A stretch of 64,000 nt of DNA from Nocardioides agariphilus (GCF_015352445.1 NZ_JADKPO010000019.1:1-64000); one strand, 5' to 3'. Shown: positions 23,700 to 33,857, numbered from the stretch's first letter. Translations and numbers: made by a program. The notes: generated by a model not told the origin, from the sequence alone.

Positions 23700-25976
23700 G
23701 TGGCTCAGACTCATAGCGAACCCGTCATCAGTGCCGTCGAAACCGTCATCGACAACGGCAAGTTCGGCACCCGCACCATCAAGTTCGAGACCGGCCTGCT
23801 GGCCCGCCAGGCGGCCGGTTCGGTCACGGCCTACCTCGACGACGAGACGATGCTCCTGTCGGCCACCACGGCCGGCAAGACGCCCAAGGACCAGTTCGAC
23901 TTCTTCCCCCTCACGATCGACGTCGAGGAGCGGATGTACGCCGTGGGTCAGATCCCCGGCTCCTTCTTCCGCAGCGAGGGTCGTCCCGGTGAGGACGCGA
24001 TCCTCACCTGTCGCCTGATCGACCGCCCGCTGCGCCCGACGTTCAAGAAGGGCCTGCGCAACGAGGTCCAGGTCGTCATCACCGTGTTGTCGCTCGACCC
24101 CGCGATGCCCTACGACGTGCTGGCGATCAACGCCGCCTCGATGTCCACCCAGCTGTCCGGACTGCCGTTCAGCGGTCCGGTCGGCGGCGTGCGCGTGGCG
24201 CTCATCGACGGCCAGTGGGTGGCCTTCCCCTCCCACGGCCAGCTCGAGGACGCCGTGTTCGACATGGTCGTCGCGGGCCGCGTCACCGAGACCGGTGACG
24301 TCGCGATCATGATGGTCGAGGCCGAGGCCACCGAGCAGACCTGGAACCTCGTGCAGTCCGGTGCCCAGGCGCCGACCGAGGAGATCGTCGCCGGTGGGCT
24401 CGACGCCGCCAAGCCGTTCATCAAGCAGCTGTGCGAGGCGCAGTCGCAGCTGGCCGCCGAGGCCGCCAAGCCGGTCATGGAGTTCCCGATCTTCCTCGAC
24501 TACGAGGACGACGTCTACGCCGCCGTCGAGGCCGCAGCCAAGGCTGACACCGCCGCTGCCCTCCAGATCGCCGGCAAGCAGGACCGCGAGGACCGCCTCG
24601 ACGAGATCAAGGCCGTCGTGCTCGAGAAGGTCGCCCCTGAGTTCGAGGGTCGCGAGAAGGAGATCGGCGCGGCGTTCCGCTCGCTCAACAAGTCGCTGGT
24701 CCGCGAGCGAGTGTTGCGCGACAAGATCCGCATCGACGGCCGCGGCCTGGCCGACATCCGTCCGCTGCACGCCGAGGTCGCGGTGATCCCGCGGGTCCAC
24801 GGCTCTGCGTTGTTCGAGCGCGGCGAGACCCAGATCCTGGGCGTCACCACGCTGAACATGCTGACCCTCGAGCAGAAGCTCGACACGCTCTCGCCCGAGA
24901 AGACGCGCCGCTACATGCACAAGTACGTCTTCCCGCCGTTCTCCACCGGCGAGACCGGTCGCGTCGGCTCGCCCAAGCGTCGCGAGGTCGGCCACGGCGC
25001 GCTCGCGCGCCGGGCGCTGCTCCCCGTGCTCCCCACGCGTGAGGAGTTCCCCTACGCGATCCGTCAGCTCTCCGAGGCGATGGGCTCCAACGGCTCCACC
25101 TCGATGGGCTCGGTCTGCGCCTCGACGCTGTCGCTGCTGCAGGCCGGCGTACCCCTGAAGGCTCCTGTCGCGGGCATCGCGATGGGCCTGATCTCCGGCG
25201 AGGTCGACGGCCAGACATCCTACGTCGCGCTGACCGACATCCTCGGTGCCGAGGACGCCTACGGCGACATGGACTTCAAGGTCGCCGGCACCCGGGAGTT
25301 CGTGACCGCGCTCCAGCTCGACACCAAGCTCGACGGCATCCCCGCCGAGGTGCTGGCGTCCGCGCTGACGCAGGCCCGCGGCGCCCGCCTGGCGATCCTC
25401 GACGTGATGGCCGAGGCCATCGACGCTCCCGAGGAGATGTCGGTCTACGCCCCGCGGATCATCACCATCAAGATCCCCGTGGACAAGATCGGCGAGGTGA
25501 TCGGTCCCAAGGGCAAGATCATCAACCAGATCCAGGACGACACCGGCGCTCAGCTGACGATCGAGGACGACGGCACCATCTACATCGGTGCCACCAACGG
25601 CGAGGCGGCCGAGGCGGCCAAGAACGCCGTCAACGCGATCGCCAACCCGACGATGCCCGAGATCGGCGAGCGCTACCTCGGCACGATCGTGAAGACGACC
25701 AACTTCGGTGCGTTCGTCTCGCTGATGCCGGGCAAGGACGGCCTGCTCCACATCACCAAGCTGCGCGCTCTGGTCGGTGGCAAGCGGGTCGACAACGTCG
25801 AGGACGTCGTGTCCGTCGGTCAGAAGATCCAGGTCCAGATCGCCGAGATCGACGACCGCGGCAAGCTGTCGCTCATCCCGGTCGTCGATGAGGCCGCGGC
25901 CGACGCCACCACAGAGCCCTCCGTCGACGCGGAGCAGCCGGTGGCCACGCCGAGCCCGGCCGCCGACGAGGAGTGA
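23700..25976 (+). CDS. pnp: Polynucleotide phosphorylase
   Basis: A 758-residue 3'-5' phosphorolytic exoribonuclease (also called GpsI in streptomycetes). Two RNase PH domains are visible, the first from about residue 15 ([14 protein letters not shown], with [13 protein letters not shown]), the second from about residue 340 ([49 protein letters not shown]). A KH domain ([17 protein letters not shown]) and an S1 domain ([17 protein letters not shown]) follow. GTG 23700 has GGAGAG upstream. The tail is acidic. The stop overlaps the start of the M16 peptidase gene. Confidence 0.97.
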   Translation: MAQTHSEPVISAVETVIDNGKFGTRTIKFETGLLARQAAGSVTAYLDDETMLLSATTAGKTPKDQFDFFPLTIDVEERMYAVGQIPGSFFRSEGRPGEDAILTCRLIDRPLRPTFKKGLRNEVQVVITVLSLDPAMPYDVLAINAASMSTQLSGLPFSGPVGGVRVALIDGQWVAFPSHGQLEDAVFDMVVAGRVTETGDVAIMMVEAEATEQTWNLVQSGAQAPTEEIVAGGLDAAKPFIKQLCEAQSQLAAEAAKPVMEFPIFLDYEDDVYAAVEAAAKADTAAALQIAGKQDREDRLDEIKAVVLEKVAPEFEGREKEIGAAFRSLNKSLVRERVLRDKIRIDGRGLADIRPLHAEVAVIPRVHGSALFERGETQILGVTTLNMLTLEQKLDTLSPEKTRRYMHKYVFPPFSTGETGRVGSPKRREVGHGALARRALLPVLPTREEFPYAIRQLSEAMGSNGSTSMGSVCASTLSLLQAGVPLKAPVAGIAMGLISGEVDGQTSYVALTDILGAEDAYGDMDFKVAGTREFVTALQLDTKLDGIPAEVLASALTQARGARLAILDVMAEAIDAPEEMSVYAPRIITIKIPVDKIGEVIGPKGKIINQIQDDTGAQLTIEDDGTIYIGATNGEAAEAAKNAVNAIANPTMPEIGERYLGTIVKTTNFGAFVSLMPGKDGLLHITKLRALVGGKRVDNVEDVVSVGQKIQVQIAEIDDRGKLSLIPVVDEAAADATTEPSVDAEQPVATPSPAADEE

Positions 25977-27295
25977 CCCGCAACCGGACGGCTCGCGAGG
26001 GTGCGGGCACCACCCGCACCCTCAAGACCGTGCGTGACGGCGCCGGACAGGTGACCTCGCTCGTCCGGCGTACTGTCCTGCCCGGCGGCCTGCGGGTCAT
26101 CACCGAGCAGGTCGCCGGCGCGCGGTCGGCCAGCATCGGTGTGTGGGTCGACGTCGGCTCGCGAGACGAGACGCCGGCCCTCCACGGCTGCTCGCACTTC
26201 CTTGAGCACCTGCTGTTCAAGGGCACGGCCGAGCGCACGGCCCTCGACATCTCGGTGGCCCTCGACGCGGTGGGCGGCGAGTTCAACGCCTTCACCGCCA
26301 AGGAGTACACCTGTTTCCATGCGCGGGTCCTCGACGAGGACCTGCCGCTCGCCATCGACGTGCTCGGCGACATGATCACCTCCTCGAGGATCAGCGCCGA
26401 GGACGTCGACGCCGAGCGCGACGTGATCCTCGACGAGATCGCGATGCACGATGACGACCCCGACGACGTGGTGCACAACCTGTTCGCCCACCAGGCCTTC
26501 GGCGACACCCCCCTGGGTCGGCCCATCGCCGGCACCGAGGAGTCGATCGCAGCGATGACGCGCGACCAGGTGTGGCGGTTCTACAAGCGCCACTACACCG
26601 CGCCCCACATGGTCGTGTCGATCGCGGGCAACCTCGACCACGCGACCTGCGTACGCCGGATCCGGCAGGCCTTCTCCCGCAACGGGTTCCTCGACGATGC
26701 CACCGCCTCGCCCGCCCCGGCGCGCACGGGTAGGCCGCGTCGCGGGGTGTCGGGCCGGGCCTCGGCCAAGCGGCCCTTCGAGCAGGTCAACCTGGTGCTC
26801 GGCGTCAACGGTCTTCCGCGCGGTGACATGCGTCGCTATGCCCTCGGCGTCCTCAACACCGCTCTGGGTGGCGGGACCTCATCGCGGCTGTTCCAGGAGG
26901 TGCGCGAGAAGCGCGGCCTGGCCTACTCGGTGTTCTCCTTCGCCTCCCACCACGCCGATGCCGGTCTCGTGGGCGTCTCGGTCGGCTGCCTGCCGGCGAA
27001 GCTCGACGAGGTGCTGTCCGTCGTACGCTCCGAGCTCGCCAAGGTAGCCGCCGACGGCCTCACCGACGAGGAGCTCCAACGCGGCAAGGGTCAGCTGCGC
27101 GGCGGCCTGGTCCTCGGCCTTGAGGACTCCGGCTCCCGGATGTCGCGCCTGGGCAAGGGCGAGCTGGTCGACGATGAGCTGCTCTCCATCGACGAGGTCA
27201 TCGCCCGCATCGATGCCGTCACCCTCGACGACGTCCGCACCCTCGCCAAGGACCTGTTCTCCCAGCCCGAGATCCTCGCCCTCGTCGCCCCCTAG
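25973..27295 (+). CDS. M16-family zinc metallopeptidase
   Basis: A 440-residue pitrilysin-type protease of the processing-peptidase group. The inverted zinc motif HFLEH is at residues 75-79, with the downstream zinc-ligand glutamate expected in [35 protein letters not shown] and the C-terminal half ([23 protein letters not shown]) are typical. It has no signal peptide. GTG overlaps the pnp stop (GTGA), a coupling conserved in actinobacteria. A repeated palindromic element lies just beyond its stop. Physiological substrate unknown. Confidence 0.93.
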   Translation: MTRNRTAREGAGTTRTLKTVRDGAGQVTSLVRRTVLPGGLRVITEQVAGARSASIGVWVDVGSRDETPALHGCSHFLEHLLFKGTAERTALDISVALDAVGGEFNAFTAKEYTCFHARVLDEDLPLAIDVLGDMITSSRISAEDVDAERDVILDEIAMHDDDPDDVVHNLFAHQAFGDTPLGRPIAGTEESIAAMTRDQVWRFYKRHYTAPHMVVSIAGNLDHATCVRRIRQAFSRNGFLDDATASPAPARTGRPRRGVSGRASAKRPFEQVNLVLGVNGLPRGDMRRYALGVLNTALGGGTSSRLFQEVREKRGLAYSVFSFASHHADAGLVGVSVGCLPAKLDEVLSVVRSELAKVAADGLTDEELQRGKGQLRGGLVLGLEDSGSRMSRLGKGELVDDELLSIDEVIARIDAVTLDDVRTLAKDLFSQPEILALVAP

Positions 27296-27305
27296 CGCAC
27301 CGCCC

Positions 27306-27381
27306 GCTTGTAACGCGGGGTTATCAGCACTTCCCAAGCGTCGCGTGGCGGGGGAGGGACGGATAACCGCGCGTTACAAGC
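27306..27381 (+). repeat. Palindromic element, copy 1
   Basis: Arms 27306-27325 and 27362-27381 pair over 20 bp with one mismatch (core CTTGTAACGCGGGGTTATC). The loop contains CTTCCCAAGCG and GGGGGAGGGACG. The 70-bp core 27309-27378 is identical at 64 of 70 positions to copy 2 at 28555-28624, in the same orientation. It also sits where a terminator for the M16 peptidase gene would be expected. Confidence 0.9.
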
Positions 27382-27521
27382 CGGCGGTGCGGTGTTGCGG
27401 TGTCCGGCGATGTTGCGTGCGGCACCCGCCATCCGTGCACAGGCAGCAGTCGAGCAACCTACGTCCACAGATCGTCGGCTCGGGACCGTGGGCGAGGACG
27501 GCGTCGACCAGCCTGGGCGGC

Positions 27522-28541
27522 ATGCTTCGCTACAACGGGCATCCCGACGTCACGCGCACGATCGAGGCGCAAGGTGGGCTCATCACCCGCCGACAGGCGC
27601 TGGACACCGGCATGTCCGGACCCCACGTGGACGGCCTGCGTGCGACCGGCCGTTGGGTGGTTGTCCGTCGAGGCGTCTACATGCCGGCCGAACGATGGGA
27701 GGCGCTCGACGAGTACGTCGGTCAGCCCCGCGCCAGAGGTCGTGCTGCCCACCTGACGATGCGAGCTGCCCACGTGGTGAGCCATGAGACTGCTGCTCGC
27801 GAGCTCGGGCTGGCCATCCTGACTCCCAAGAACGAGGTGATCCACGTGACTCGGCGGGGAGTTGGAGGCGGCAGGCTCGAGCACGGGGTCAAGCACCATC
27901 TCGCGCCGTACCAGACCGACCAGGTGGTCCTGGTCGACGGCATTCCTGTCCTGGACGCAGCGCGAACGGTGGCGGACATCTGCCGAGAGCACGGCTACGT
28001 GCACGGGCTGGTCGCCTGCGATGCGGCGCGACAGCTGGGCGTGAGTCTCACGGCCTTGTGGCGGGCAACGGCGCCGATGAGGTGCTGGCCCGAGGTGACT
28101 GTGGTACGTGCGGTGATCCAAGACTCAGACCCTGGCGCCGAGAGCGTCGCGGAGACCCTGGGGCGCATCCTGCTGCGGGAGGTCGGGCTGGGCCCGGTGG
28201 AGACTCAGTTCGAGATCGCCGACGGCTCGCACAGCGCACGGGTCGACATGCGCGTGGGCAGACACCTCGTCGAATGTGACGGTCGCACGAAGTACATGCC
28301 GGTGGAGCGGGGCGGCCTGGCGGTGGTCGATCCCGACCGCGTCTTGTGGGAGGAGAAGCGACGGGAGGACTGGCTGCGCGGCTACCGTCTGGGCATGTCC
28401 CGCTTGGTGTGGGCCGACTTCTGGGGGCCTCGCCGGGCGCTGGCCAAGGAGCGCATCCTTCGTGAGTACGCAGCTACGTGCGCGGCGTACGGCACGGACA
28501 TCTCCGACCTTTCGCACCTGGTCGTTCGGGGGTCGGCCTGA
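27522..28541 (+). CDS. AbiEi-like antitoxin-type protein with nuclease-like C-terminus
   Basis: A 339-residue protein. The N-terminal 60 residues (IEAQGGLITRRQALDTGMSG, TGRWVVVRRGVYMP) look like the winged helix of type IV AbiEi antitoxin-domain proteins. The middle (VVSHETAARELGLAI, GIPVLDAARTVADICRE) is typical of that group. The end (ARVDMRVGRHLVECDG, RREDWLRGYRLGMSRLVWAD) resembles the DUF559/Vsr-type PD-(D/E)XK fold. No AbiEii toxin gene is adjacent, so it is an orphan. No clear ribosome binding site precedes ATG 27522. Twin palindromic elements bracket it. DNA binding or cleavage is inferred. Confidence 0.75.
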   Translation: MLRYNGHPDVTRTIEAQGGLITRRQALDTGMSGPHVDGLRATGRWVVVRRGVYMPAERWEALDEYVGQPRARGRAAHLTMRAAHVVSHETAARELGLAILTPKNEVIHVTRRGVGGGRLEHGVKHHLAPYQTDQVVLVDGIPVLDAARTVADICREHGYVHGLVACDAARQLGVSLTALWRATAPMRCWPEVTVVRAVIQDSDPGAESVAETLGRILLREVGLGPVETQFEIADGSHSARVDMRVGRHLVECDGRTKYMPVERGGLAVVDPDRVLWEEKRREDWLRGYRLGMSRLVWADFWGPRRALAKERILREYAATCAAYGTDISDLSHLVVRGSA

Positions 28542-28553
28542 GAGGTGGTGGAT

Positions 28554-28625
28554 ATGTAACGCGGGGTTATCCGCGCTTCCCAAGCGCCGCGTGGCGTGGG
28601 AGGGACGAATAACCCCGCGTTACAT
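28554..28625 (+). repeat. Palindromic element, copy 2
   Basis: Arms 28554-28570 and 28609-28625 are perfectly complementary over 17 bp (ATGTAACGCGGGGTTAT). The 38-nt loop has the same CTTCCCAAGCG and GGGAGGGACG segments as copy 1. It begins 12 bp after the AbiEi-like stop and faces the convergent methyltransferase gene. Confidence 0.9.
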
Positions 28626-28659
28626 GCCCCAGCCCCGGGCCCTGGAGCCGGGGCAAGCC

Positions 28660-29175
28660 TCAGCGCCTGCCGATGATGGCAACGACGGGGGGTGCCTTCT
28701 GTTCGACCAGGGAGACCCGGAAGCCGCCGTCGGTGAGGGCTTTGGAGGCCTTGGTGACGATGTTGGGCACCAGCTCGGGGCGGTTGGCCTCGTAGAACAG
28801 GTAGACCGCGCCGCCGGGGAGCACGCGCTCGTGGAGGAGTGCGACCTCGTCGTCACACTTGCGCACCCAGAACAGGTTGACGTTGAAGGCGAAGACCTTG
28901 TTGAGGCGCTTGACCGGGACGCGAAGGGTGGCCAGGTCTATCTGCCGCACGGTGAGGCGGCCCGCGTCGACGTACTTCGCGCAGCGACGTCGAGTCCGGT
29001 CGACCCCGGACTCGGAGCGGTCGATCGCGAACAGCTTGCCGGACTCGAGCCGCTCGCAGATCAGCTCGGCGCCCGCGCCGGGGCCACAGCCGATCTCGAG
29101 GATGCTGTCGGCCGGCTGCGGATCCATGAGGTCCACGGCCCACACGATGCGCGGGGGGATCGGCTGCTTCGCCAT
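28660..29175 (-). CDS. Class I SAM-dependent methyltransferase
   Basis: A 171-residue methyltransferase. The SAM-binding loop is SILEIGCGPGAGAELICERL near residues 24-43, the acidic strand KLFAIDRSESGVDRTRRR follows, and VFAFNVNLFWV is the fourth strand motif. The length is a bare methyltransferase core with no substrate domain, so the target cannot be named. The ATG at 29175 is chosen because all family motifs fall after it. It is divergent from dapB and convergent with the AbiEi-like gene across the second palindromic element. Confidence 0.85.
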   Translation of the reverse strand: MAKQPIPPRIVWAVDLMDPQPADSILEIGCGPGAGAELICERLESGKLFAIDRSESGVDRTRRRCAKYVDAGRLTVRQIDLATLRVPVKRLNKVFAFNVNLFWVRKCDDEVALLHERVLPGGAVYLFYEANRPELVPNIVTKASKALTDGGFRVSLVEQKAPPVVAIIGRR

Positions 29176-29202
29176 GGGCCCCAGCCTGCCAGACTCCGCC
29201 GG

Positions 29203-29967
<765 letters not shown>

Positions 29968-29978
29968 GGACCGTCGCC

Positions 29979-30281
29979 TCAGAGCAGGCGCACGAGGGCC
30001 GCGGCAAGCGCAGCCCCGAACACCACGACGAGGAACGGCGCCCGCGCCACCAGCAGCACCACCGCCACGCCCAACCCGAGCGCTCGCGCGTCGAGCGTGA
30101 GTGAGTGACCGGTCGTGAAGACCTGGACGGCGATGAGTGCCGAGAGGAGGGCGACGGGGATCTGGTTCGCGATGCGCTCGATGAGTGGCCGCTCGAGCAG
30201 TCGCGGCGGCACCGACAGCCCGGCCAGCTTCAACACCCAGCAACCGACTCCCGCGAGCACGATGGCCACCCACACGCTCAT
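29979..30281 (-). CDS. azlD: AzlD-type branched-chain amino acid exporter subunit
   Basis: A 100-residue membrane protein with three to four helices, beginning MSVWVAIVLAGVGCWVLKLA and containing IPVALLSALIAVQVF, as in AzlD. It is the small partner of AzlC in export of branched-chain amino acids and their analogues. Its start overlaps the azlC stop by 4 nt, so the two subunits are made together. Confidence 0.88.
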   Translation of the reverse strand: MSVWVAIVLAGVGCWVLKLAGLSVPPRLLERPLIERIANQIPVALLSALIAVQVFTTGHSLTLDARALGLGVAVVLLVARAPFLVVVFGAALAAALVRLL

Positions 30282-30961
30282 CGGCCATCACCGGTCCGGA
30301 GCAGTACGCCGGCCAGCAACGCCACCCCACCGGCGGCGAGAACCGGCACCCCGGCCGCCGTCACCGGCACCAGCAGGAGGGCGACGGCGGCAGCCGTGAA
30401 GCCGACCCCCAGGTTGCGCCGTTCGCGCAGCCGGGGCCAGAGCAACGCCAAGAAGGCGGCACCCACCGCAGCGTCCAGCCCGTAGTCGCGAGGGTCGCCG
30501 AGGGTGCTTCCGGCGAACGCGCCCAGGAACGTGAAGAGGTTCCAGAGCACGAAGATCGACACCCCGGTCCAGTAGAACCCGGTGCGCGCCAGGGCTGTGG
30601 TCTCGCGGGTCACGGCCATCGCCGTCGACTCGTCGATCACCAGGTGGGCCGAGCCCAGCCGGCGCCTCGGCGAGAAGGCCAGCAGTGGCGCAAGCCGGAG
30701 ACCGTAGAGCGTGTTGCGGGTGCCGAGCAGGAGCGCGGTCAGCGCACCCGACAGCGGGTTCCCACCCGATGCGAGCACGCCGACGAACGCGAACTGCGAG
30801 GCGCCGGTAAAGATCAGCAGCGACATCGCGCAGGTCTGCAGCACGCTCAGCCCGCCGGAGGCGCCCAGCGCGCCGAACGACGCGCCGTACACACCGGTCG
30901 CGAGACCGACGCCGAGACTGTCGCGGACGACGGAGCGCCGCTGGTGTTCGTCGTGGGTCAC
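30278..30961 (-). CDS. azlC: AzlC-type branched-chain amino acid exporter subunit
   Basis: A 227-residue membrane permease. Family features are GVYGASFGALGASGGLSVLQ, LIFTGASQFAFVGVLASGG, LLLGTRNTLYGLRLAPLL and the loop DESTAMAVTRE. It forms the export channel together with AzlD downstream. Its start (GTGA) overlaps the stop of the DUF2237 gene, giving a three-gene operon DUF2237-azlC-azlD. No regulator of the Lrp type is adjacent. Confidence 0.92.
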   Translation of the reverse strand: MTHDEHQRRSVVRDSLGVGLATGVYGASFGALGASGGLSVLQTCAMSLLIFTGASQFAFVGVLASGGNPLSGALTALLLGTRNTLYGLRLAPLLAFSPRRRLGSAHLVIDESTAMAVTRETTALARTGFYWTGVSIFVLWNLFTFLGAFAGSTLGDPRDYGLDAAVGAAFLALLWPRLRERRNLGVGFTAAAVALLLVPVTAAGVPVLAAGGVALLAGVLLRTGDGR

Positions 30962-31407
30962 TCCGTGGGCGGTCCGTCGTCGAGGGCGCTCAGGTCACTA
31001 GGTACGTCGACCGAGTGCTCGATCAGGAGGGCCAGCGGCACGACCTCGAGGGCGCGTTCGCTCGTGGCGGCCAGCACCACCGGTGCGGCAGCACCGTCGC
31101 GGTAGGCCTGGAACCACCGGATCGCCACCACGCACCAGCGGTCGCCGGGTACCAGCCCCGGGAAGTTCCACTCGGGTCGAGGCGTCACCAGGTCGTTGCC
31201 CACGCTGCGCTGGTGGTCGAGGAACTCCGGTGTCATCACGGCGCACACCGCGTGGAGGCCCACGTCCTCAGGTCCGCACCGGCAGTCGCCGTCGCGGAAG
31301 AAGCCGGTCATCGGCTCGGTTCCGCAGCTCTCGAGCGGTTCGCCCAGCACGTTGCGCTCGGTCGTCGGCCGGGTCGCAGGCTGGTTCACGGCTCCAGCAT
31401 CTCGCAC
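30958..31407 (-). CDS. DUF2237 family protein
   Basis: A 149-residue cysteine-rich soluble protein matching DUF2237 from the conserved RNVLGEPLESCGTEPMTGFF, GDCRCGPEDVGLHAVCAVMT, GNDLVTPRPEWNFPGLVPGD and RWCVVAIRW. The C-terminus APVVLAATSERALEVVPLAL is also typical. The function of the family is unknown; its multiple conserved cysteines suggest metal or redox chemistry. GTG 31407 is the longest start; GTG 31389 is also possible and nearer to the conserved part. It is coupled to azlCD. Confidence 0.87.
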   Translation of the reverse strand: MRDAGAVNQPATRPTTERNVLGEPLESCGTEPMTGFFRDGDCRCGPEDVGLHAVCAVMTPEFLDHQRSVGNDLVTPRPEWNFPGLVPGDRWCVVAIRWFQAYRDGAAAPVVLAATSERALEVVPLALLIEHSVDVPSDLSALDDGPPTE

Positions 31408-31434
31408 CGCGTCTTGGCCCGTGGCGGTGCGTGC

Positions 31435-31662
31435 TCAGCGACGTCGCGTGCGGATCGGCTGTGCGTGCACTCCTGTGTGGGTGGCCGGGTGCACGAGGGC
31501 GTAGGCCACCACGAGGCCGGTCAGGCCGCCGACGACAGCACCGGCGCCGACGGCGACGGGCACGGCGGTGAAGTGGGCGATCCAGGCGCCCGACGCGATG
31601 GCCGTCATCACGACGGCCACGATGACCACCACGCGGTGGAAGTACGGCAGTGGACCGAGCAT
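31435..31662 (-). CDS. Small two-helix membrane protein
   Basis: A 75-residue protein with two hydrophobic segments (VVVIVAVVMTAIASGAWIAH at about 11-30, then VAVGAGAVVGGLTGLVVAYA) and a basic C-terminus RTRRR. I do not recognise a family. No ribosome binding site is evident; CACGAT lies 6 nt upstream of the ATG and may be a weak -10 element of a leaderless transcript. Confidence 0.6.
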   Translation of the reverse strand: MLGPLPYFHRVVVIVAVVMTAIASGAWIAHFTAVPVAVGAGAVVGGLTGLVVAYALVHPATHTGVHAQPIRTRRR

Positions 31663-31737
31663 GCATCCATCGTGGCTCGCGACCTCACGAAATCAAACGC
31701 CCCCAGGGGTGACAGACCAGTCCGGGTGAGCGCTCGA

Positions 31738-32259
31738 TCAGATCGCGGTGTGGAGGCGGACCTGCTTGAGCGTCGTCTCGCCGGAGCCGTCGAGGTCCAG
31801 CTCGCGGTGCGCCGAGTCGGGCGCCCAGCCCGCCTCGGTCAGGAACCGGCGTAGGTCGTCGGCGTCGCCACCTGCCCAGGTCACCGCACGCGTGAAGCGG
31901 TCTGCCTGCATCGTGTCGACCACCGCCTGCAGCAGGCGCGACCCGTGGCCCTTGCCGCGTTCCTCGGCGTCGATGACCAGCTCTTGGAGCTCCGCATCGG
32001 CGACCGGGTCGCAGTCGGGGTCGGCTGCCGGCGAGACGACCGCATAGCCGACCACGCGGTTGCGCTCGAGGGCGACCAGCACGCGGTTGCGCGCGTCACC
32101 GGGTGACCGCATCGCCCCAGACCACGTCGCCGCGACCTGGACGGGATCCAGCTCGACGGCATACGCGGCCAGCCAGGCCCGACACTGCAGGTCGGCGACC
32201 GCCGCCGCGTCGTCGGACCACGCCACCCGCACGGAGACGTCGGCGGTGGGGGAGGCCAT
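31738..32259 (-). CDS. GNAT-family N-acetyltransferase
   Basis: A 173-residue acetyltransferase. SVRVAWSDDAAAVADLQCRA opens the domain, VGYAVVSPAAD marks the central strand, and the acetyl-CoA loop is ELVIDAEERGKGHGSRLLQA. The length fits a single GNAT domain. ATG 32259 is preferred over an earlier in-frame start because the domain begins immediately after it. The substrate is unknown. It is 34 bp downstream of the EamA transporter gene and probably on the same transcript. Confidence 0.85.
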   Translation of the reverse strand: MASPTADVSVRVAWSDDAAAVADLQCRAWLAAYAVELDPVQVAATWSGAMRSPGDARNRVLVALERNRVVGYAVVSPAADPDCDPVADAELQELVIDAEERGKGHGSRLLQAVVDTMQADRFTRAVTWAGGDADDLRRFLTEAGWAPDSAHRELDLDGSGETTLKQVRLHTAI

Positions 32260-32293
32260 GGCGATCAGTCTCGCAGCACGTCGGGATCCTCGT

Positions 32294-33112
32294 TCACGGG
32301 GTGTTGACCGGACTGCTGATCCCGTCTCCACTGAGCACCACGGCGCCGAGCGTCGACATCAGCAGGCCGGCGACGATGCCCGGCCACCAGCCGGGACGCA
32401 CGCCGTCACCGAGTGCCACGACGCCGATCAGGGAGGGCACGAAGGTCTGGGTGACGATCAGGGGGGCCGAGGCCGCCGAGACCGGGGCACGGTCGAGGGC
32501 CACGGAGTACAACCAGAACCCCAGCAGGCCGTAGACGCCGACCGACAGCGCAGCAGCGACTCCCATCAGGTCGGCCGACTCGGCGCCCCGCACCGCAACC
32601 GCCGAGCCCGTGTAGCCCAGACCCGCAAGGGTGGCGATCGCGGCCCCCGACCAGCCCACACCGACCCGGGCAGCCAGCACCAGCACCCCGACCCCAGCCC
32701 ACAGAAGGACCGCGAACCACACCGAGGTGAACAGCTCGCCGGGCTCACCCGAGCCGACCGACAGCAAGACCAGGCCCGCGGTGACCAGGACTACGGCCCA
32801 CCAGTGCACAGGCTGCAGACGCTCGTGGAGCACCAACGAGGTCACCGCGGTCACCGGCAGCGACATCGCCACGGTGGCCTGGGCGAGGTAGAGCGGCAGT
32901 CCCCAGATGGCCACCACATGGAGCACGAAGCCGAGCAGGTAGGCGGCCACGACGCCGAGGGTCCAGGGGTCGCGCACCGAGACCCGGACGAAGTCGCGCA
33001 GCCCGTGGGGACGGTGGTCCTGACGGCGTACGGCATGTGCCTGCGCCACCGCCGCGACCCCGAAGAGAGCTGCTGCGGCGAGACCGGCCGCCAGGCCCCA
33101 CGCGAAGCTCAC
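32294..33112 (-). CDS. EamA/DMT-superfamily transporter
   Basis: A 272-residue membrane protein with nine to ten helices arranged as two repeats, as in drug/metabolite transporters. GLAAGLAAAALFGVAAVAQA starts the first repeat, and SLPVTAVTSLVLHERLQPVH and VTQTFVPSLIGVVALGDGVR are the paired family signatures. The transported compound is not predictable. GTG 33112 is 4 bp after the stop of the DUF3043 gene, so the two are probably co-translated. Confidence 0.85.
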   Translation of the reverse strand: MSFAWGLAAGLAAAALFGVAAVAQAHAVRRQDHRPHGLRDFVRVSVRDPWTLGVVAAYLLGFVLHVVAIWGLPLYLAQATVAMSLPVTAVTSLVLHERLQPVHWWAVVLVTAGLVLLSVGSGEPGELFTSVWFAVLLWAGVGVLVLAARVGVGWSGAAIATLAGLGYTGSAVAVRGAESADLMGVAAALSVGVYGLLGFWLYSVALDRAPVSAASAPLIVTQTFVPSLIGVVALGDGVRPGWWPGIVAGLLMSTLGAVVLSGDGISSPVNTP

Positions 33113-33116
33113 CGGC

Positions 33117-33713
33117 TCACCGGTAGTGCTCGGGCAGCCTCTGGCCGATCCTGACCTGCGACTTGGGCAGTCGCATGAACTTCATCTGCAGCGAGCGCAT
33201 GACCGCGTAGTAGGTCATGCCCTTCAGCGGCGCTTCGGGGAAGCGCCTGGCGATCTCCTTGCGCAGACGCGACCGCAGGCGCAGGGTGTCGACAATGATC
33301 AGCAGCAGCATGCCGAACAAGATGGCGTTGCCGTAGGACGCCAGGGTCGAGTTGCCCGACCACGCCATCACCGTGGTCACGAGCAGGACCGGGATCATCA
33401 GCTCGACGAACGAGAACCTGCTGTCGACGAAGTCGCGGATGAACTTCTTGACCGGGCCACGATCACGGGCCGGAAGGTACTTCTCGTCGCCGGTCTTCAT
33501 CGCCTGGCGCATCTTGGAGCTGCTCTCCGAACGCTGCAGTCGCTGTGCTGCGGCCAGCTCCTTGCGGGTGCGCGGGACCTTGGCGCGCGCCCTGGCAGCC
33601 GCCTCCGCCTCCTTGCGGGAGGGGGTGGGCCGGCCCTTCTTGCCCGCACTGGCGTCGTCGACGCCGGTGCCGGGGTCAGACGATGGGGCCTCGGACTTGC
33701 TGCGACGGAACAC
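33117..33713 (-). CDS. DUF3043 membrane protein
   Basis: A 198-residue actinobacterial protein. A charged N-terminal half (KKGRPTPSRKEAEAAARARA, MKTGDEKYLPARDRGPVKKF) precedes two membrane helices near residues 108-125 and 128-147 (LMIPVLLVTTVMAW, AILFGMLLLIIVDTL) and a basic cytoplasmic tail. This is the DUF3043 layout. Function unknown. GTG 33713 lies about 50 bp downstream of a -10 hexamer and is divergent from pspA, which makes a link to envelope stress conceivable but unproven. Confidence 0.85.
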   Translation of the reverse strand: MFRRSKSEAPSSDPGTGVDDASAGKKGRPTPSRKEAEAAARARAKVPRTRKELAAAQRLQRSESSSKMRQAMKTGDEKYLPARDRGPVKKFIRDFVDSRFSFVELMIPVLLVTTVMAWSGNSTLASYGNAILFGMLLLIIVDTLRLRSRLRKEIARRFPEAPLKGMTYYAVMRSLQMKFMRLPKSQVRIGQRLPEHYR

Positions 33714-33763
33714 GGTGCGCCTTCGGGTCGTTCGACGATGCCACCTGCGTGGCTGACCCGCCG

Positions 33764-33769
33764 ATCCTA
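33764..33769 (-). promoter_or_regulatory. -10 hexamer TAGGAT for the DUF3043 gene
   Basis: On the minus strand TAGGAT gives a predicted leader of about 45 nt before GTG 33713. Confidence 0.4.
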
Positions 33770-33806
33770 CTGGTCCTCGGCCTTCGCACTCGTTGGTGCT
33801 GGGGCC

Positions 33807-33812
33807 TAGGGT
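33807..33812 (+). promoter_or_regulatory. -10 hexamer TAGGGT for the pspA operon
   Basis: TAGGGT predicts a start near 33819 and a leader of about 40 nt with GGGAGGA at 33843-33849, 8 nt before the pspA ATG. It is divergent from the DUF3043 promoter, separated by about 40 bp. Confidence 0.45.
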
Positions 33813-33857
33813 GATGGGGAGACCAGCCGGGTTCGATGCAGAGGGAGGACTCCCGCG

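Noticed and set aside
23643-25751. A 702-codon minus-strand frame opposite pnp
   Set aside because: Composition is Arg/Gly/Leu/Asp-rich shadow sequence; pnp on the other strand is complete and unmistakable.
27306-28625. An insertion sequence with terminal inverted repeats around the AbiEi-like gene
   Set aside because: The two flanking elements are in direct orientation and each is itself a palindrome; there is no transposase and no evident target duplication.
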